64,000 nucleotides of DNA from JAYRSJ01 sp041920215 (GTDB taxonomy: Bacteria > Pseudomonadota > Gammaproteobacteria > Burkholderiales > Burkholderiaceae_C). Where the stretch lies: NCBI GenBank assembly GCA_041920215.1, contig JAYRSJ010000004.1:62001-126000 (forward strand), read 5' to 3'. Position 1 is the stretch's first letter. Each line of letters opens with the position of its first letter. Below the pieces are notes generated by a model. It saw only the letters and a list, made by a program, of their open reading frames with translations, did no database searches and was not told the DNA's origin. The position numbers and the translations under genes were made by a program. Shown piece by piece: positions 33,217-42,195 of the stretch.

Positions 33217-35934
33217 TCAGCGCGCCCGGTGCGGCGCGGCGACAAAGGGCCGCACCACACCGGCCACCTCGATGAACACGCCATCGGCATTGGCGAAGAT
33301 GCGCCCCACGGTGGCACCGGCGCTGCTCAGCACGATCTCGCCACTGACCGAGAACGCCTGGCCCGCCGCCGGCAGTCGGTAGCTGAGCCTGCCATTGGCG
33401 TTGTAGGCGGTGTCGCCGACGCTGAAGCCCAAGCTGCGGTACTCCAGCTCGCTTTGCAGCAGCTCATCGTCGCTGAGCCGGCTGAGGCTGCGCAGCACGA
33501 GCTCGCCGCCACCGAAGCGGGCGACCTGGCCGCTGAGCTCGTTACGCAGCGTGGCGCCGCTGCCGAAGGCGAAGACAAAGCTCTGGCTGCGCTGGCCGTT
33601 GGCATCGCTGCCTTCCAGGCGGGCCTGCGCGCTGCCGTCGGCGCTGACATCGCTCTGCACCGTCGTGCCGCTGGCATCGCTGACCCGCAGGCCACTGAGC
33701 GTGACCGCGGCGCTGCCGTTCAGCGGTTCCAGGCTGCTGAGCGTGTAGACCAGCTCGGCGCGGCCGTTGTAGACCGTGCCGTCCGCGTCGCGGCAAGCAT
33801 TCATCACGGTGCTGACGCTGGCGCTCAGCGGCGCCATCTGCCCCGCCTGGGCGGGGGCGCCGTTGACGCGCGCATCGACCGTGCCGCTCTGGCAGACCGC
33901 GCTGCCCGCCAGGATGCGGCCGTCCTCGTCGAAGATCTGCATCGGCACCAGGGCGGCCTCCAGATAGCCGAAGCCAGCACCGATCAGGCGCAGCAGGGCC
34001 AGCTTGTCCGCCTCGGCGCCGGCGGATTCGGTGACCGTCAGCGTCGCCGCCGCGCTGTCCACCGCGCCCAGCGCATTGCTGACGCGCACGCTGTACTGCA
34101 CCCCGCTGTCCGCCAGGCTCAGCGCGGGCGTCTGGTAGACCGCCGCGTTCGCCCCCGCGATCAGCTGGCCGTTGCGCAGCCATTGGTAGCTGGGGGCCGG
34201 CTCGGCCTCGGCCACCACGCTGAGCAGCTGGCGCTGCCCTGCCAGCACCAGGCCGGATTGGGGCTGGGCGCTGATGCGCGGCGCCATGCCGACCGGCTGC
34301 ACCACGCTCAGCAACACCTCCTGACTGAACACGCTGCCGAAGCGGTTGCTGATGCGCACGCGGTAGCGCGCGCCATGGTCGGCCAGGCTCAGCGCCGGCG
34401 TGACATAGCGCTCACCCTGCGCGTTGGCCGCGATGTCCACCCCATTGCGCTGCCACTGGTACTGCAGCACCGGCGCACCCGCCGCCTCCACCTCGAAACT
34501 GACCGCCTCGCCAGGCACCGCCTGGCGGCCCAGCGGCTGCACCAGCACGGCCGGCGCGCTGGCGGCGGCCACATGCAGCGCCAGCTCCTGGCTCAGCACG
34601 CTGCCGGCCGGATTGCTGGCGCGCAGCTGGTAGCGCGCGCCCTGATCGGCCAGGCTGGGAAGCAGGGACAGGGCCGGAGCCTGCTCGCCCGGCAGCTCCA
34701 CCCCGTTGCGCAGCCACTGATAGCGCAGCTCGCGACCGCTGACCAGGGCCGTTATCAGCGCCGGATAGCCTTCGTAGACAGACCCGACCTCGGGCTGGCT
34801 GACGAATTGCGGCAGGGTCATGCCCCCCTTGAGCACCAGGCACTCGCTCAGCACGATATCGGTTTCGGAGGGCCCGACCTTGACAGTGTCGCTGCCCAGG
34901 CCCTCGCCCTCGGCATGGATGCCGGCACGGCCCTGCTTGCGGATCGCGACCTTGAACTTGCCCTGGCCGTCGCTGAGCACCTGGTCCATGCCCGAGTAGT
35001 CCAGTCCCGTGCTGCTGACCGGCAGATGGCTCAGAGGGCGGCCCTGCTCATCGACCAGGCAGCCATGCACGAAGATGGAGTCCTGCACCTTGTCCGCGTT
35101 CCAGAAGGTGAAGTGGCTGACCGTGCCCTCGTAGTAGGGCGACTGGGCGGGGCCGGCCAGGTTGGCATTGCCCTGCTGCACCCACAGCCCGGTCTTCTCG
35201 TCCAGATAGAACAGCGGGATGCTGGCCGGCAGATCCGGCGAACGGGTGGCGACCGGGATGCGTATCGTCGCGCTGCTGCCGGCCTTGAGGTTCAGGCGCT
35301 GGCCGGCGGCGTCGCGCAGATCGACCTTGATCGCGCCGAAGCTCTCCATCAGGCCGCCCCCGCTGATGCGGTAGTTGCCGGGCATGCTGGCGGGCTGCTG
35401 CGCCGGATCGATGGCGGTGATGCGCACCCGCACCTCGCCGCTGGCGGCGGTGCTGCTGCCGTCCAGCACCAGGCTGTTGGCCGGCAGGCTGACGGCCGCC
35501 ACCGAGCCGGGCAGGCTGACCATCCCACCCTGGGCGATCGCCAGCGCCTGCTCGGCGCCGGCCGGCACCAGATGCGCCTGGACCAGGCTGCTGCGATCGG
35601 CGCGCACCTCGACCGACTGGTAGCTGTCGGCATGCTGGGGCGCCTCGAAGCGCAGCATCACCGCCGCGCCCACGGCCACCTTGGCCAGGCTGAAGCGGCC
35701 GTCAGCCGCGCTGATGGCTGACTGGCCGGCGGCACTGACGCGCACCCCGGCCAGCGGGCTGCCGTCGCTGGCGCTGAGCACCTGGCCGGCAATCCTGCCG
35801 CTGGGCGCCTCGGCGATGGGTGGCAAGCGGTCCGGCTCGGGCGCTGCGCCGTCGCCACCGCCGCAGGCGCTCAGGAACGCCGCACACAGCAGCGCAGTCG
35901 CCATCCGCGGACGGCATCGAATCATCTGCTTCAT
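33217..35934 (-). CDS. large lipoprotein with carboxypeptidase-like and Ig-like repeats
   Basis: A 905-aa secreted protein. The signal peptide ends in a lipobox (FLSAC), giving a lipid-anchored Cys followed by a Gly/Asp linker. Residues about 45-115 resemble a carboxypeptidase-regulatory-like domain (GQVLSASDGSPLAGVRVSA). A second beta-rich region runs to about 370. Three immunoglobulin-like repeats of about 85-90 residues follow (about 380-640), each with YQWLRNG or YQWQRNG and ALSLADxGxxYxVRxSN. The C-terminal 260 residues are beta-rich and unassigned. It is probably a surface or periplasmic adhesion or carbohydrate-binding protein; the function is unknown. Confidence 0.85.
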   Translation of the reverse strand: MKQMIRCRPRMATALLCAAFLSACGGGDGAAPEPDRLPPIAEAPSGRIAGQVLSASDGSPLAGVRVSAAGQSAISAADGRFSLAKVAVGAAVMLRFEAPQHADSYQSVEVRADRSSLVQAHLVPAGAEQALAIAQGGMVSLPGSVAAVSLPANSLVLDGSSTAASGEVRVRITAIDPAQQPASMPGNYRISGGGLMESFGAIKVDLRDAAGQRLNLKAGSSATIRIPVATRSPDLPASIPLFYLDEKTGLWVQQGNANLAGPAQSPYYEGTVSHFTFWNADKVQDSIFVHGCLVDEQGRPLSHLPVSSTGLDYSGMDQVLSDGQGKFKVAIRKQGRAGIHAEGEGLGSDTVKVGPSETDIVLSECLVLKGGMTLPQFVSQPEVGSVYEGYPALITALVSGRELRYQWLRNGVELPGEQAPALSLLPSLADQGARYQLRASNPAGSVLSQELALHVAAASAPAVLVQPLGRQAVPGEAVSFEVEAAGAPVLQYQWQRNGVDIAANAQGERYVTPALSLADHGARYRVRISNRFGSVFSQEVLLSVVQPVGMAPRISAQPQSGLVLAGQRQLLSVVAEAEPAPSYQWLRNGQLIAGANAAVYQTPALSLADSGVQYSVRVSNALGAVDSAAATLTVTESAGAEADKLALLRLIGAGFGYLEAALVPMQIFDEDGRILAGSAVCQSGTVDARVNGAPAQAGQMAPLSASVSTVMNACRDADGTVYNGRAELVYTLSSLEPLNGSAAVTLSGLRVSDASGTTVQSDVSADGSAQARLEGSDANGQRSQSFVFAFGSGATLRNELSGQVARFGGGELVLRSLSRLSDDELLQSELEYRSLGFSVGDTAYNANGRLSYRLPAAGQAFSVSGEIVLSSAGATVGRIFANADGVFIEVAGVVRPFVAAPHRAR

Positions 35935-36104
35935 TGTTCTAACTCCCTGTTACAGCGTCACCCGCACCCTCCGGTGCGCAGGCGCGGCGCAGTATAGGAA
36001 CCCAGCGCCGGACATATGCCGGCGCGCAGCATCGGGCGGCAAGCAGCTGTAACCGCTGTCGCGGACTTCTGGGACAGCCGGCCATCAAACCGGCCCTTCG
36101 CCCC

Positions 36105-37226
36105 TCAGCGGGCCAGCGCGGCGCGGCCCAGATCCGGCTGATCGGTGAAGAAGCCGTCCAGGCCCTGGTCGAGCAGGCTGCGCACAAAGCCCTGCATATC
36201 GCCCAGCTCGCCCGGCGCGCTGCCGCGCCGCCAGGCCGGTGGCAGAAAGCTGTTCTCGGCCCGCAGCGTCCAGCCATGCACGACGAGACCGCGGCCATGC
36301 GCCTCACGCAGCAGACCGCGCTCGGGCGCCAGCAGGGCCAGATGCGCGCCCACGCCCTGGGCATAGCCCTTGATGAAGTCCAGCCCGGCCGGGCCGGCCA
36401 GCTCCTGGTAGCTCAGCGCATGATCCAGCGGCCTGCCCTGGGCGCTGAGCAGCTGCACCAGACGCAGCCGGGTCTTGCCACTCAGATACTGCAGATTGCC
36501 GACCTCGAAGGACTGGATGTAGACCGGCGCCTCGGGCTTGTCGCCCCAGGCCGCATGCAGCTGCTCGAGCAGCCGGTCCTCCAGGCGCGCCAGGCCTTTG
36601 CGCCGGGCCAGCGCCAGGTGATGGCTGGGATGCTTGGTCTCGGGGTAGAGGCAGACGCCCGCCGCCTTGGCCAGGCCGATGACCTCGGCCAGCGTCGGGA
36701 TGGTCTGCTGGTCATCATGGGCGGTATTGGCCAGGCGCAAATCGCGCAGGCGCTCCTGGGCGCGCACATGCTGGCGCAGCTCGGCGGCCGTGAAATCCTC
36801 GGCCCACCAGCCCGCCATCCGCTTGCCGTCGAGCTCGGCAAAGCGCAGGCGCGACGCGAACTGCGGCAGTTGCCAGACATTGGTGCTGGTCTCGCTGCGA
36901 TGGATCAGCGGGCGGCCCTGGGCATCGCGCTGGATCTGACCCTGCGCGTCCAGCAGCACCCGCGCCAGCAGGGGCTCGTGGCGGGCGATCAACTCGCCGT
37001 CGCCGCTCATCACCAGATCGGGCTCTATGCAGTCGGCCCCTTGTTGAATCGCCAGCTGATAGGCCGCCAGCGTGTGCTCGGGCCGGTAGCCGGAGGCGCC
37101 GCGGTGGGCGATCAGCAGCGGCTTCTTGATCAGGGCCGGCGCGGGCGGAGCGTCCTCGGCCAGCACCGGCAGCGCCGGGCTCAACAGGCCAGCCAGCAGC
37201 AGGGCGCTCAGGGACGGCTTCAGCAT
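36105..37226 (-). CDS. glpQ: periplasmic glycerophosphodiester phosphodiesterase
   Basis: 373 aa with a Sec signal peptide (residues 1-23, LPVLAEDA). It hydrolyses glycerophosphodiesters to glycerol-3-phosphate and an alcohol using a divalent metal. GDPD motifs are LLIAHRGASGYRPEHTLAAY, EPDLVMSGDGELIARHEP and, further on, LYPETKHP and the C-terminal VHGWTLR and FFTDQPDLG. An AGGAG site precedes the ATG. Downstream, the 170-base gap to the lipoprotein gene holds only a short GC hairpin (GCGCCGG 36005-36011 / CCGGCGC 36019-36025) with no T tract. Confidence 0.93.
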   Translation of the reverse strand: MLKPSLSALLLAGLLSPALPVLAEDAPPAPALIKKPLLIAHRGASGYRPEHTLAAYQLAIQQGADCIEPDLVMSGDGELIARHEPLLARVLLDAQGQIQRDAQGRPLIHRSETSTNVWQLPQFASRLRFAELDGKRMAGWWAEDFTAAELRQHVRAQERLRDLRLANTAHDDQQTIPTLAEVIGLAKAAGVCLYPETKHPSHHLALARRKGLARLEDRLLEQLHAAWGDKPEAPVYIQSFEVGNLQYLSGKTRLRLVQLLSAQGRPLDHALSYQELAGPAGLDFIKGYAQGVGAHLALLAPERGLLREAHGRGLVVHGWTLRAENSFLPPAWRRGSAPGELGDMQGFVRSLLDQGLDGFFTDQPDLGRAALAR

Positions 37227-37262
37227 CGGGGGCTCCTGGATCGCGCAGCGGCGGTTAGCGAC

Positions 37263-38270
37263 TCAGACCAGGCCGCGGGTCTGCGCCATCAGCCGGGTCA
37301 GGCCCAGCATCGCATCGGTGAAGGGCGTGGCCACGCCGATATGCTGGCCGATCTCGCGCACCGAGCCCACCAGGGCTTCCAGTTCCAGCGGCCGGCCGGC
37401 CTCGGCATCCTGCAGCATCGAGGTCTTGAATGCGCCCAGCTTGCGGGTGATCTCGTGGCGCTGTTCGGGCGTCTGGCCGACCGGGCAGCCGATGCGCTCG
37501 CCGATGGCCGCCGCCTCCAGCATCACCTGGGTGACGAAGCCACGCACCAGCGCATCGTCCAGGATGCGGTCGCAGGTGGCGCCGGTCAGGGCCGAGATCG
37601 GGTTCATCGTCATATTGCCCCAGAGCTTGAACCAGATATCGCGCTGGATGCGCTCCGACACCGTGGCATTGAAGCCGGCGCGCTGCAGCAGGGCGGCCAG
37701 CTCGGCGATAGACGGCGGCACACCGCCCGCGGGCGCGCCGAGGATCAGGCCCATGCCCATCTGGTGCCGCACCAGGCCCGGCTCGGGCGTGCTGCAGCTG
37801 GCGTGGACCACGGCCCCGATCACCCGCTCGGCCGGTATCAGGCCCGCGATGACGCCGCCGGGATCGACCGAGTTCAGCTGCAGGCCCTCGCAGGGCCCGC
37901 CCAGACCCTGGAAGAACCACCAGGGCACGCCGTTCATCGCCACCAGCACCCGGGTCTGCGGGCCCAGCAGGGCCTGCACCGCCGGCGCTACCGCCGCCAA
38001 TGCCGGCCCCTTGACGGCCAGCACCAGCAGGTCCTGTGGGCCCAACTCGGCCGGGACATCGCTGGCGCGCAGGGGAACGCTCCAGCGCTCGCCCGTCGCG
38101 GTCTCCATGCGCAGCCCATGCTGGCGCAAGGCTGCCAGCGTCGCGCCGCGCGCCAGCGCGCTGAGCTGAACCGCGCCGCTCCCCTGCCCCTGGCCCAGCG
38201 CACGTCCCAGATAGGCGGCAAACCAGCCGCCTATGGCGCCGGCCCCCACGATGCAAACCCTGATCGTCAT
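37263..38270 (-). CDS. 2-dehydropantoate 2-reductase family oxidoreductase
   Basis: 335 aa. The Rossmann motif is CIVGAGAIGGWFAAYL. Ketopantoate reductase catalytic positions are visible: Lys in LAVKGPAL, Asn in VAMNGVPWW and Lys in DIWFKLWGNMTMNPISAL. PanE reduces ketopantoate to pantoate with NADPH for pantothenate synthesis. This longer branch, with the WWFFQG insertion, is common as a second paralogue in Burkholderiales and may use a different 2-oxo acid, so no symbol is given. It lies 36 bases upstream of glpQ in the same direction. Confidence 0.87.
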   Translation of the reverse strand: MTIRVCIVGAGAIGGWFAAYLGRALGQGQGSGAVQLSALARGATLAALRQHGLRMETATGERWSVPLRASDVPAELGPQDLLVLAVKGPALAAVAPAVQALLGPQTRVLVAMNGVPWWFFQGLGGPCEGLQLNSVDPGGVIAGLIPAERVIGAVVHASCSTPEPGLVRHQMGMGLILGAPAGGVPPSIAELAALLQRAGFNATVSERIQRDIWFKLWGNMTMNPISALTGATCDRILDDALVRGFVTQVMLEAAAIGERIGCPVGQTPEQRHEITRKLGAFKTSMLQDAEAGRPLELEALVGSVREIGQHIGVATPFTDAMLGLTRLMAQTRGLV

Positions 38271-38389
38271 CGCTCGTCTCTTCCCTGTCTCTGCTGTCCT
38301 GGCTTCTGAAATAAGGCTTTTGCGGCCCGCAGTCTCGCACGGCCCGGACGGGCGCGAGAATGCCTGTCCTCAGAACAGCCTGCAGTGCC

Positions 38390-39100
38390 ATGACCGATCA
38401 TCTCCAGACCTTTGCCATCAGCCGTCGCTGGCCCGCCCGGCAGCCCGAGCGCCTGCAGCTCTACTCGCTGCCCACGCCCAACGGGGTCAAGGTCTCGATC
38501 GCGCTGGAGGAGCTGGGCCTGCCCTATGAAGCCCATCTGGTGAGCTTCGACAGCAACGATCAGCTGACACCCGAGTTTCTGTCGCTGAACCCGAACAACA
38601 AGATCCCGGCCATCATCGATCCGCAGGGGCCTGGCGGCCAGCCGCTGGCGCTGTGGGAGTCGGGGGCCATCCTGATCTATCTGGCCGAGAAGACCGGGCA
38701 GCTGCTGCCCCAGGATCCGGCCCGGCGCTACGAGACGCTGCAATGGCTGATGTGGCAGATGGGCGGGGTCGGACCGATGTTCGGCCAGCTCGGCTTCTTC
38801 CACAAGTTCGCCGGCAAGGACTATGAGGACAAGCGCCCGCGCGACCGCTATGTGGCCGAATCGCGCCGGCTGCTGAAGGTGCTGGACCAGCGCCTGGCCG
38901 GCCGCCGCTGGATCATGGGCGATCAGCTCAGCATCGCCGATCTCGCGGTACTGCCCTGGGTCAACAATCTGATCGGCTTCTATGGCGCCGGCGAGCTGGT
39001 GGGCTATGCCGATTTCGGCGCGGTGCAACGGGTGCTGGCCGAGTTCCTGGCGCGCCCGGCGGTGCAGCGCGGTCTCAAGATCCCGGCGCGGCAGGCCTAG
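38390..39100 (+). CDS. glutathione S-transferase family protein (YfcG/nu-class-like)
   Basis: 236 aa from ATG 38390. The thioredoxin-fold N-terminal domain reads LYSLPTPNGVKVSIALEELG, with the Thr-Pro-Asn motif of nu-class enzymes, NPNNKIPAI (cis-Pro) and the glutathione gamma-glutamyl site WESGAILIYLAEK. The all-helical C-terminal domain has MGDQLSIADLAVLPW. YfcG-type enzymes act as disulfide-bond oxidoreductases with glutathione. There is an alternative in-frame GTG/ATG start 10 codons upstream, which is less likely. Confidence 0.92.
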   Translation: MTDHLQTFAISRRWPARQPERLQLYSLPTPNGVKVSIALEELGLPYEAHLVSFDSNDQLTPEFLSLNPNNKIPAIIDPQGPGGQPLALWESGAILIYLAEKTGQLLPQDPARRYETLQWLMWQMGGVGPMFGQLGFFHKFAGKDYEDKRPRDRYVAESRRLLKVLDQRLAGRRWIMGDQLSIADLAVLPWVNNLIGFYGAGELVGYADFGAVQRVLAEFLARPAVQRGLKIPARQA

Positions 39101-39158
39101 CGCGAGCGCCAGACCCGCCACAGCCCCGCCGGGCTTAGCCGGTGCTAGCCTCGCACCC

Positions 39159-40235
39159 ATGCGCATTTCCAACCCCGGCCTGCTCTGGGCCTATGCCGCC
39201 CTGGTGCTGGGCATAGGCAGCCTGCAGGCCCTCGCCGAGCTGCAGCATTACCTGGCCGATGGCGGCCGCCATGCCTGGGAGCCCTGGCTGTGGGAGCTCA
39301 GCTCGGCTGTCTGTGCCGGGCTGCTGGGGCCGCTGGTCTATCGCTGGCATGTGGGTGGGCTGGGGCGGGCGCACGGTGTGCAGCTGCTGCGCCATGCGCT
39401 GGGCCTGCTGGGCTTCGTCGCCGGGCATGTGGGCGGCATGTTCGCGCTGCGCTTCGCGGTCTATGCGCTGGCCGGACTAGACTACGCACCTGGCAGCGTG
39501 CAGCAGGTGCTGGCCTACGAGTCGGCCAAGGACCTGGGCAGCTACCTGATCTTCGTGCTGATCAGCCACGGCCTGTGGCTGCATCTGCGCGCGCGCGAAC
39601 GCGAGGCCGAGCTGCAGCGCATGCGCGGCGCGCTGGCCGAGGCCCAGCTGGCCCGTCTGGCCGAACAGCTGCAGCCGCACTTTCTGTTCAACACCCTGAA
39701 CCTGATTTCCTCGGTGATGTATGAGGATGTGGAGCGCGCGGACCGCATCCTCTGCCAGCTTGCCGATCTGCTGCGCCAGGCCCTGGCGGCCCAGCATCAG
39801 GGCTGGCAAAGCCTGGATGAGGAGCTGCGCCTGGTGGCACCCTTTCTGGCCATCATGCAGGCGCGCTTCGGCGAGCGCCTGCAGCTACGCATCGAGGCCT
39901 CGCCCGAGGCGCGGCGCTGCCGCGTGCCGGCGCTGCTGCTGATCACGCCGGTGGAGAACGCGGTCAAGCATGGGGTGGCGCTCAGCGGCGAGCCGGTGGA
40001 GCTGGCCGTGCAGGCGCACTGCGCGGCGGGCCGGCTGCACTTGCAGGTGCGCAACAGCGCCGGCGCCAGCCTGTCCAGCGAAGTACGCAGCGGTGCCCTG
40101 GGCCTGGCCAATCTGCGCGCACGGCTGCAAGCCGCCTATGGCGATGCCGCCCGCTGCGAGCTGGAGCCGCTGCCCGGCGGCGGCGCCCGCCTGCGCCTGG
40201 ACCTGCCAGGGCAGCCCGGCGAGGACATGGCATGA
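39159..40235 (+). CDS. LytS-type sensor histidine kinase
   Basis: A 358-aa membrane kinase. About four hydrophobic segments lie within residues 5-155. A short coiled coil (REREAELQRMRGALAEAQL) leads to the His_kinase (LytS/YehU) domain, with phospho-acceptor His in LQPHFLFNTLNLISS and an HATPase with PVENAVKHG. The ATG at 39159 marks the start of coding character. Its end overlaps the response regulator (ATGA). Such kinases act on LytTR regulators; this pair resembles AlgZ/AlgR in organisation, but the target genes are unknown. Confidence 0.9.
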   Translation: MRISNPGLLWAYAALVLGIGSLQALAELQHYLADGGRHAWEPWLWELSSAVCAGLLGPLVYRWHVGGLGRAHGVQLLRHALGLLGFVAGHVGGMFALRFAVYALAGLDYAPGSVQQVLAYESAKDLGSYLIFVLISHGLWLHLRAREREAELQRMRGALAEAQLARLAEQLQPHFLFNTLNLISSVMYEDVERADRILCQLADLLRQALAAQHQGWQSLDEELRLVAPFLAIMQARFGERLQLRIEASPEARRCRVPALLLITPVENAVKHGVALSGEPVELAVQAHCAAGRLHLQVRNSAGASLSSEVRSGALGLANLRARLQAAYGDAARCELEPLPGGGARLRLDLPGQPGEDMA

Positions 40236-40957
40236 GGCTGTTGATCGTCGATGACGAGCCACCGGCCCGCGCCAAGCTGCGCCGCCTGCTGCAGGGCCGC
40301 CCCGAGATCAGCTGGCTGGGCGAAGCCGCCGACGCCCCGCAGGCCCTGCGCCTGCTGGCCAGCGAGCCGGTCGACGCGGTGCTGCTGGACATACAGATGC
40401 CCGGTCAGAGCGGCTTGGAGCTGGCCTTGCAGCTGCCGGCGCAGGTGCTGTGCGCCTTCTCGACCGCCCATGAGGCCCATGCGCTGCAGGCCTTCGAGCT
40501 CAACGCGGTGGACTATCTGCTCAAGCCCTACACCGCGGAGCGCCTGGGCATCACGCTGCAGCGGCTGCAGCAGCGCCTGGCCGCTCCGGCGCCGGCGCGC
40601 CGGGGCCTGATCAGCGCGCTGCAACAGCTGCAGCCTGTGGACGCGCACTGGCTGGTGCAGCAGCGCGACACGATGATCAAACTCCCGATCAGCCAGCTGC
40701 AATGGGTGGCCGCGGCCGACAACTACATCGAGCTGCATGCGCCGCCGCAGTGCTTTCTGGAACGTCGCAGCCTGGCCGAATTCCTGCAGCATCCGGCCGC
40801 CCGCGGCTTTGTGCGGGTGCATCGCTGCCATGCGGTCAACGGCACCCACATCCAGGCCCTGCAGGCGCTGCCGCACGGCGAGGCCCTGCTCACCCTGAGC
40901 GGTGGCAAGCAGCTGCGCGTCTCGCGCCACTACCGCAAGCAGCTGGCCCCGCGCTGA
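40232..40957 (+). CDS. LytTR family response regulator
   Basis: 241 aa. The receiver domain spans residues 1-115 (IVDDEPPAR, phospho-Asp in LLDIQMPG, Lys in LLKPYT), then a LytTR DNA-binding domain (about 135-240, DNYIELHAPPQCFLERRSLAEF, and FVRVHRCHAVN). It is coupled to the upstream LytS-type kinase by a 4-base overlap. The AlgR-like layout suggests control of envelope, polysaccharide or motility genes. The acyltransferase gene begins 56 bases downstream and could belong to the same unit. Confidence 0.92.
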   Translation: MRLLIVDDEPPARAKLRRLLQGRPEISWLGEAADAPQALRLLASEPVDAVLLDIQMPGQSGLELALQLPAQVLCAFSTAHEAHALQAFELNAVDYLLKPYTAERLGITLQRLQQRLAAPAPARRGLISALQQLQPVDAHWLVQQRDTMIKLPISQLQWVAAADNYIELHAPPQCFLERRSLAEFLQHPAARGFVRVHRCHAVNGTHIQALQALPHGEALLTLSGGKQLRVSRHYRKQLAPR

Positions 40958-41013
40958 GTGCAGCTGACCCCAGGCCGCTCGGCGCGGTCGACGAAGCCCG
41001 GCATGCTGCCGGC

Positions 41014-42195
41014 ATGAACACCCACCGCCCCGCGCCCGCGCGCCTCTTCTTTCTCGACTGGCTGCGCATCCTGGCTTTCGGCCTGCTGCTGCCCTACCAC
41101 GTCGGCATGTACTACGTCAGCTGGGACTGGCATGTCAAAAGCCCGCAGGCCAGCGAGCTGCTGGAGCCGCTGATGCTGCTGAGTTCGCCCTGGCGTCTGG
41201 GCCTGCTGTTCTTCATCGCCGGTGCCGCGCTGGCACAGCAATGGGCGCGCCAGCCGCGCGACTTTGTGCGTCGGCGCAGCCTGCGCCTGATATGGCCGCT
41301 GATCTTCGGCATGTTCGTCGTCGTGCCGCCGCAGGCCTTCTTCGAGGTGGTCGAGAAGCTGGGCTATGCGGGCAGCTACGCCGACTTCATGGCCGCCTAT
41401 CTGCGTGCCGATGCGGGCTTCTGCAAGACGCCGGGCGATTGCCTCGATCTGCCCACCTGGAACCACCTGTGGTTTCTCGCCTATCTATGGGTCTACAGCC
41501 TCCTGCTCTGGGGGCTGCTGAGGGTCGCCGCCGCGCCGCTGGATCGCTGGGCCGCCCGACTGGCCGCCTGGGGCCCGCTGGCATTGCTGCTGGCGCCCGC
41601 CCTGCTGCTAGGACTGGCGCGCCAGTTGGTCGGCCGCTTTCCCAGCAGCCACGACCTCACCGGCGACTGGTACAACCACGCCCAGTACCTGCTGCTGATG
41701 GGCCTGGGCCTGCTGCTGGCCCACGGGGGCAAGGCCTGGCCCCTGCTGGCACGGCTGCGCTGGCCGGCCCTGCTGATGGCGCTGGCGGGCTGGGCCCTGC
41801 TGCTGGGCTACTTCAACCACTACGCCAGCAGCGCGCCGCCTGAGGGGCTGCGCCAGGCCCAGCGCATGCTCTGGGGCGGCCTGCAATGGTGGGCCGTCGT
41901 GGCAGCCTGTGGCTTCGCCTGGCGCTGGCTCAACCACGATGGCCCCTGGCGGCGACGGCTGGCGCCGGCCGTGCTGTGCGTCTACATCCTGCACCAGACG
42001 GTGATCGTGCTGCTGACGCGTGCCTTGAAGCCACTGGCCTTGCCCGCCCTGCCGGAAGGCCTGCTGCTGGTCGCGCTGAGCTTCGCGATCTGTGTGCTGG
42101 GCTATCTGGGCCTGCGCCGCCTGCCCGGACTGCGCGGCGCATTCGGCATCGTCCCGACCGGCAGGCCGTACACCGGGGCCACAATGCCTGCATGA
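41014..42195 (+). CDS. acyltransferase 3 family membrane protein (MdoC-like)
   Basis: A 393-aa polytopic enzyme. The family motif is at the N-terminus: LDWLRILAFGLLLPYHVGMYY, with the catalytic-type His, and RRSLRLIWPLIFGM with its Arg residues. WNHLWFLAYLWVYSLLLW and YILHQTVIVLL follow, as in OpgC/MdoC-type acyltransferases that transfer acyl groups to periplasmic glucans or polysaccharides. About 10 TMs are present. The stop overlaps the next start (ATGA at 42192), so it is coupled to the Na/Pi-type transporter gene. Confidence 0.88.
   Translation: MNTHRPAPARLFFLDWLRILAFGLLLPYHVGMYYVSWDWHVKSPQASELLEPLMLLSSPWRLGLLFFIAGAALAQQWARQPRDFVRRRSLRLIWPLIFGMFVVVPPQAFFEVVEKLGYAGSYADFMAAYLRADAGFCKTPGDCLDLPTWNHLWFLAYLWVYSLLLWGLLRVAAAPLDRWAARLAAWGPLALLLAPALLLGLARQLVGRFPSSHDLTGDWYNHAQYLLLMGLGLLLAHGGKAWPLLARLRWPALLMALAGWALLLGYFNHYASSAPPEGLRQAQRMLWGGLQWWAVVAACGFAWRWLNHDGPWRRRLAPAVLCVYILHQTVIVLLTRALKPLALPALPEGLLLVALSFAICVLGYLGLRRLPGLRGAFGIVPTGRPYTGATMPA

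Noticed and set aside
33229..35721. Long plus-strand open frame opposite the lipoprotein
   Set aside because: The minus-strand frame has a lipobox and Ig repeats; the plus-strand translation is His/Arg/Gln-rich noise.
36276..38309. Long plus-strand open frame across glpQ and the ketopantoate-reductase-like gene
   Set aside because: Antisense shadow of two well-supported enzymes; low-complexity translation and no ribosome site.
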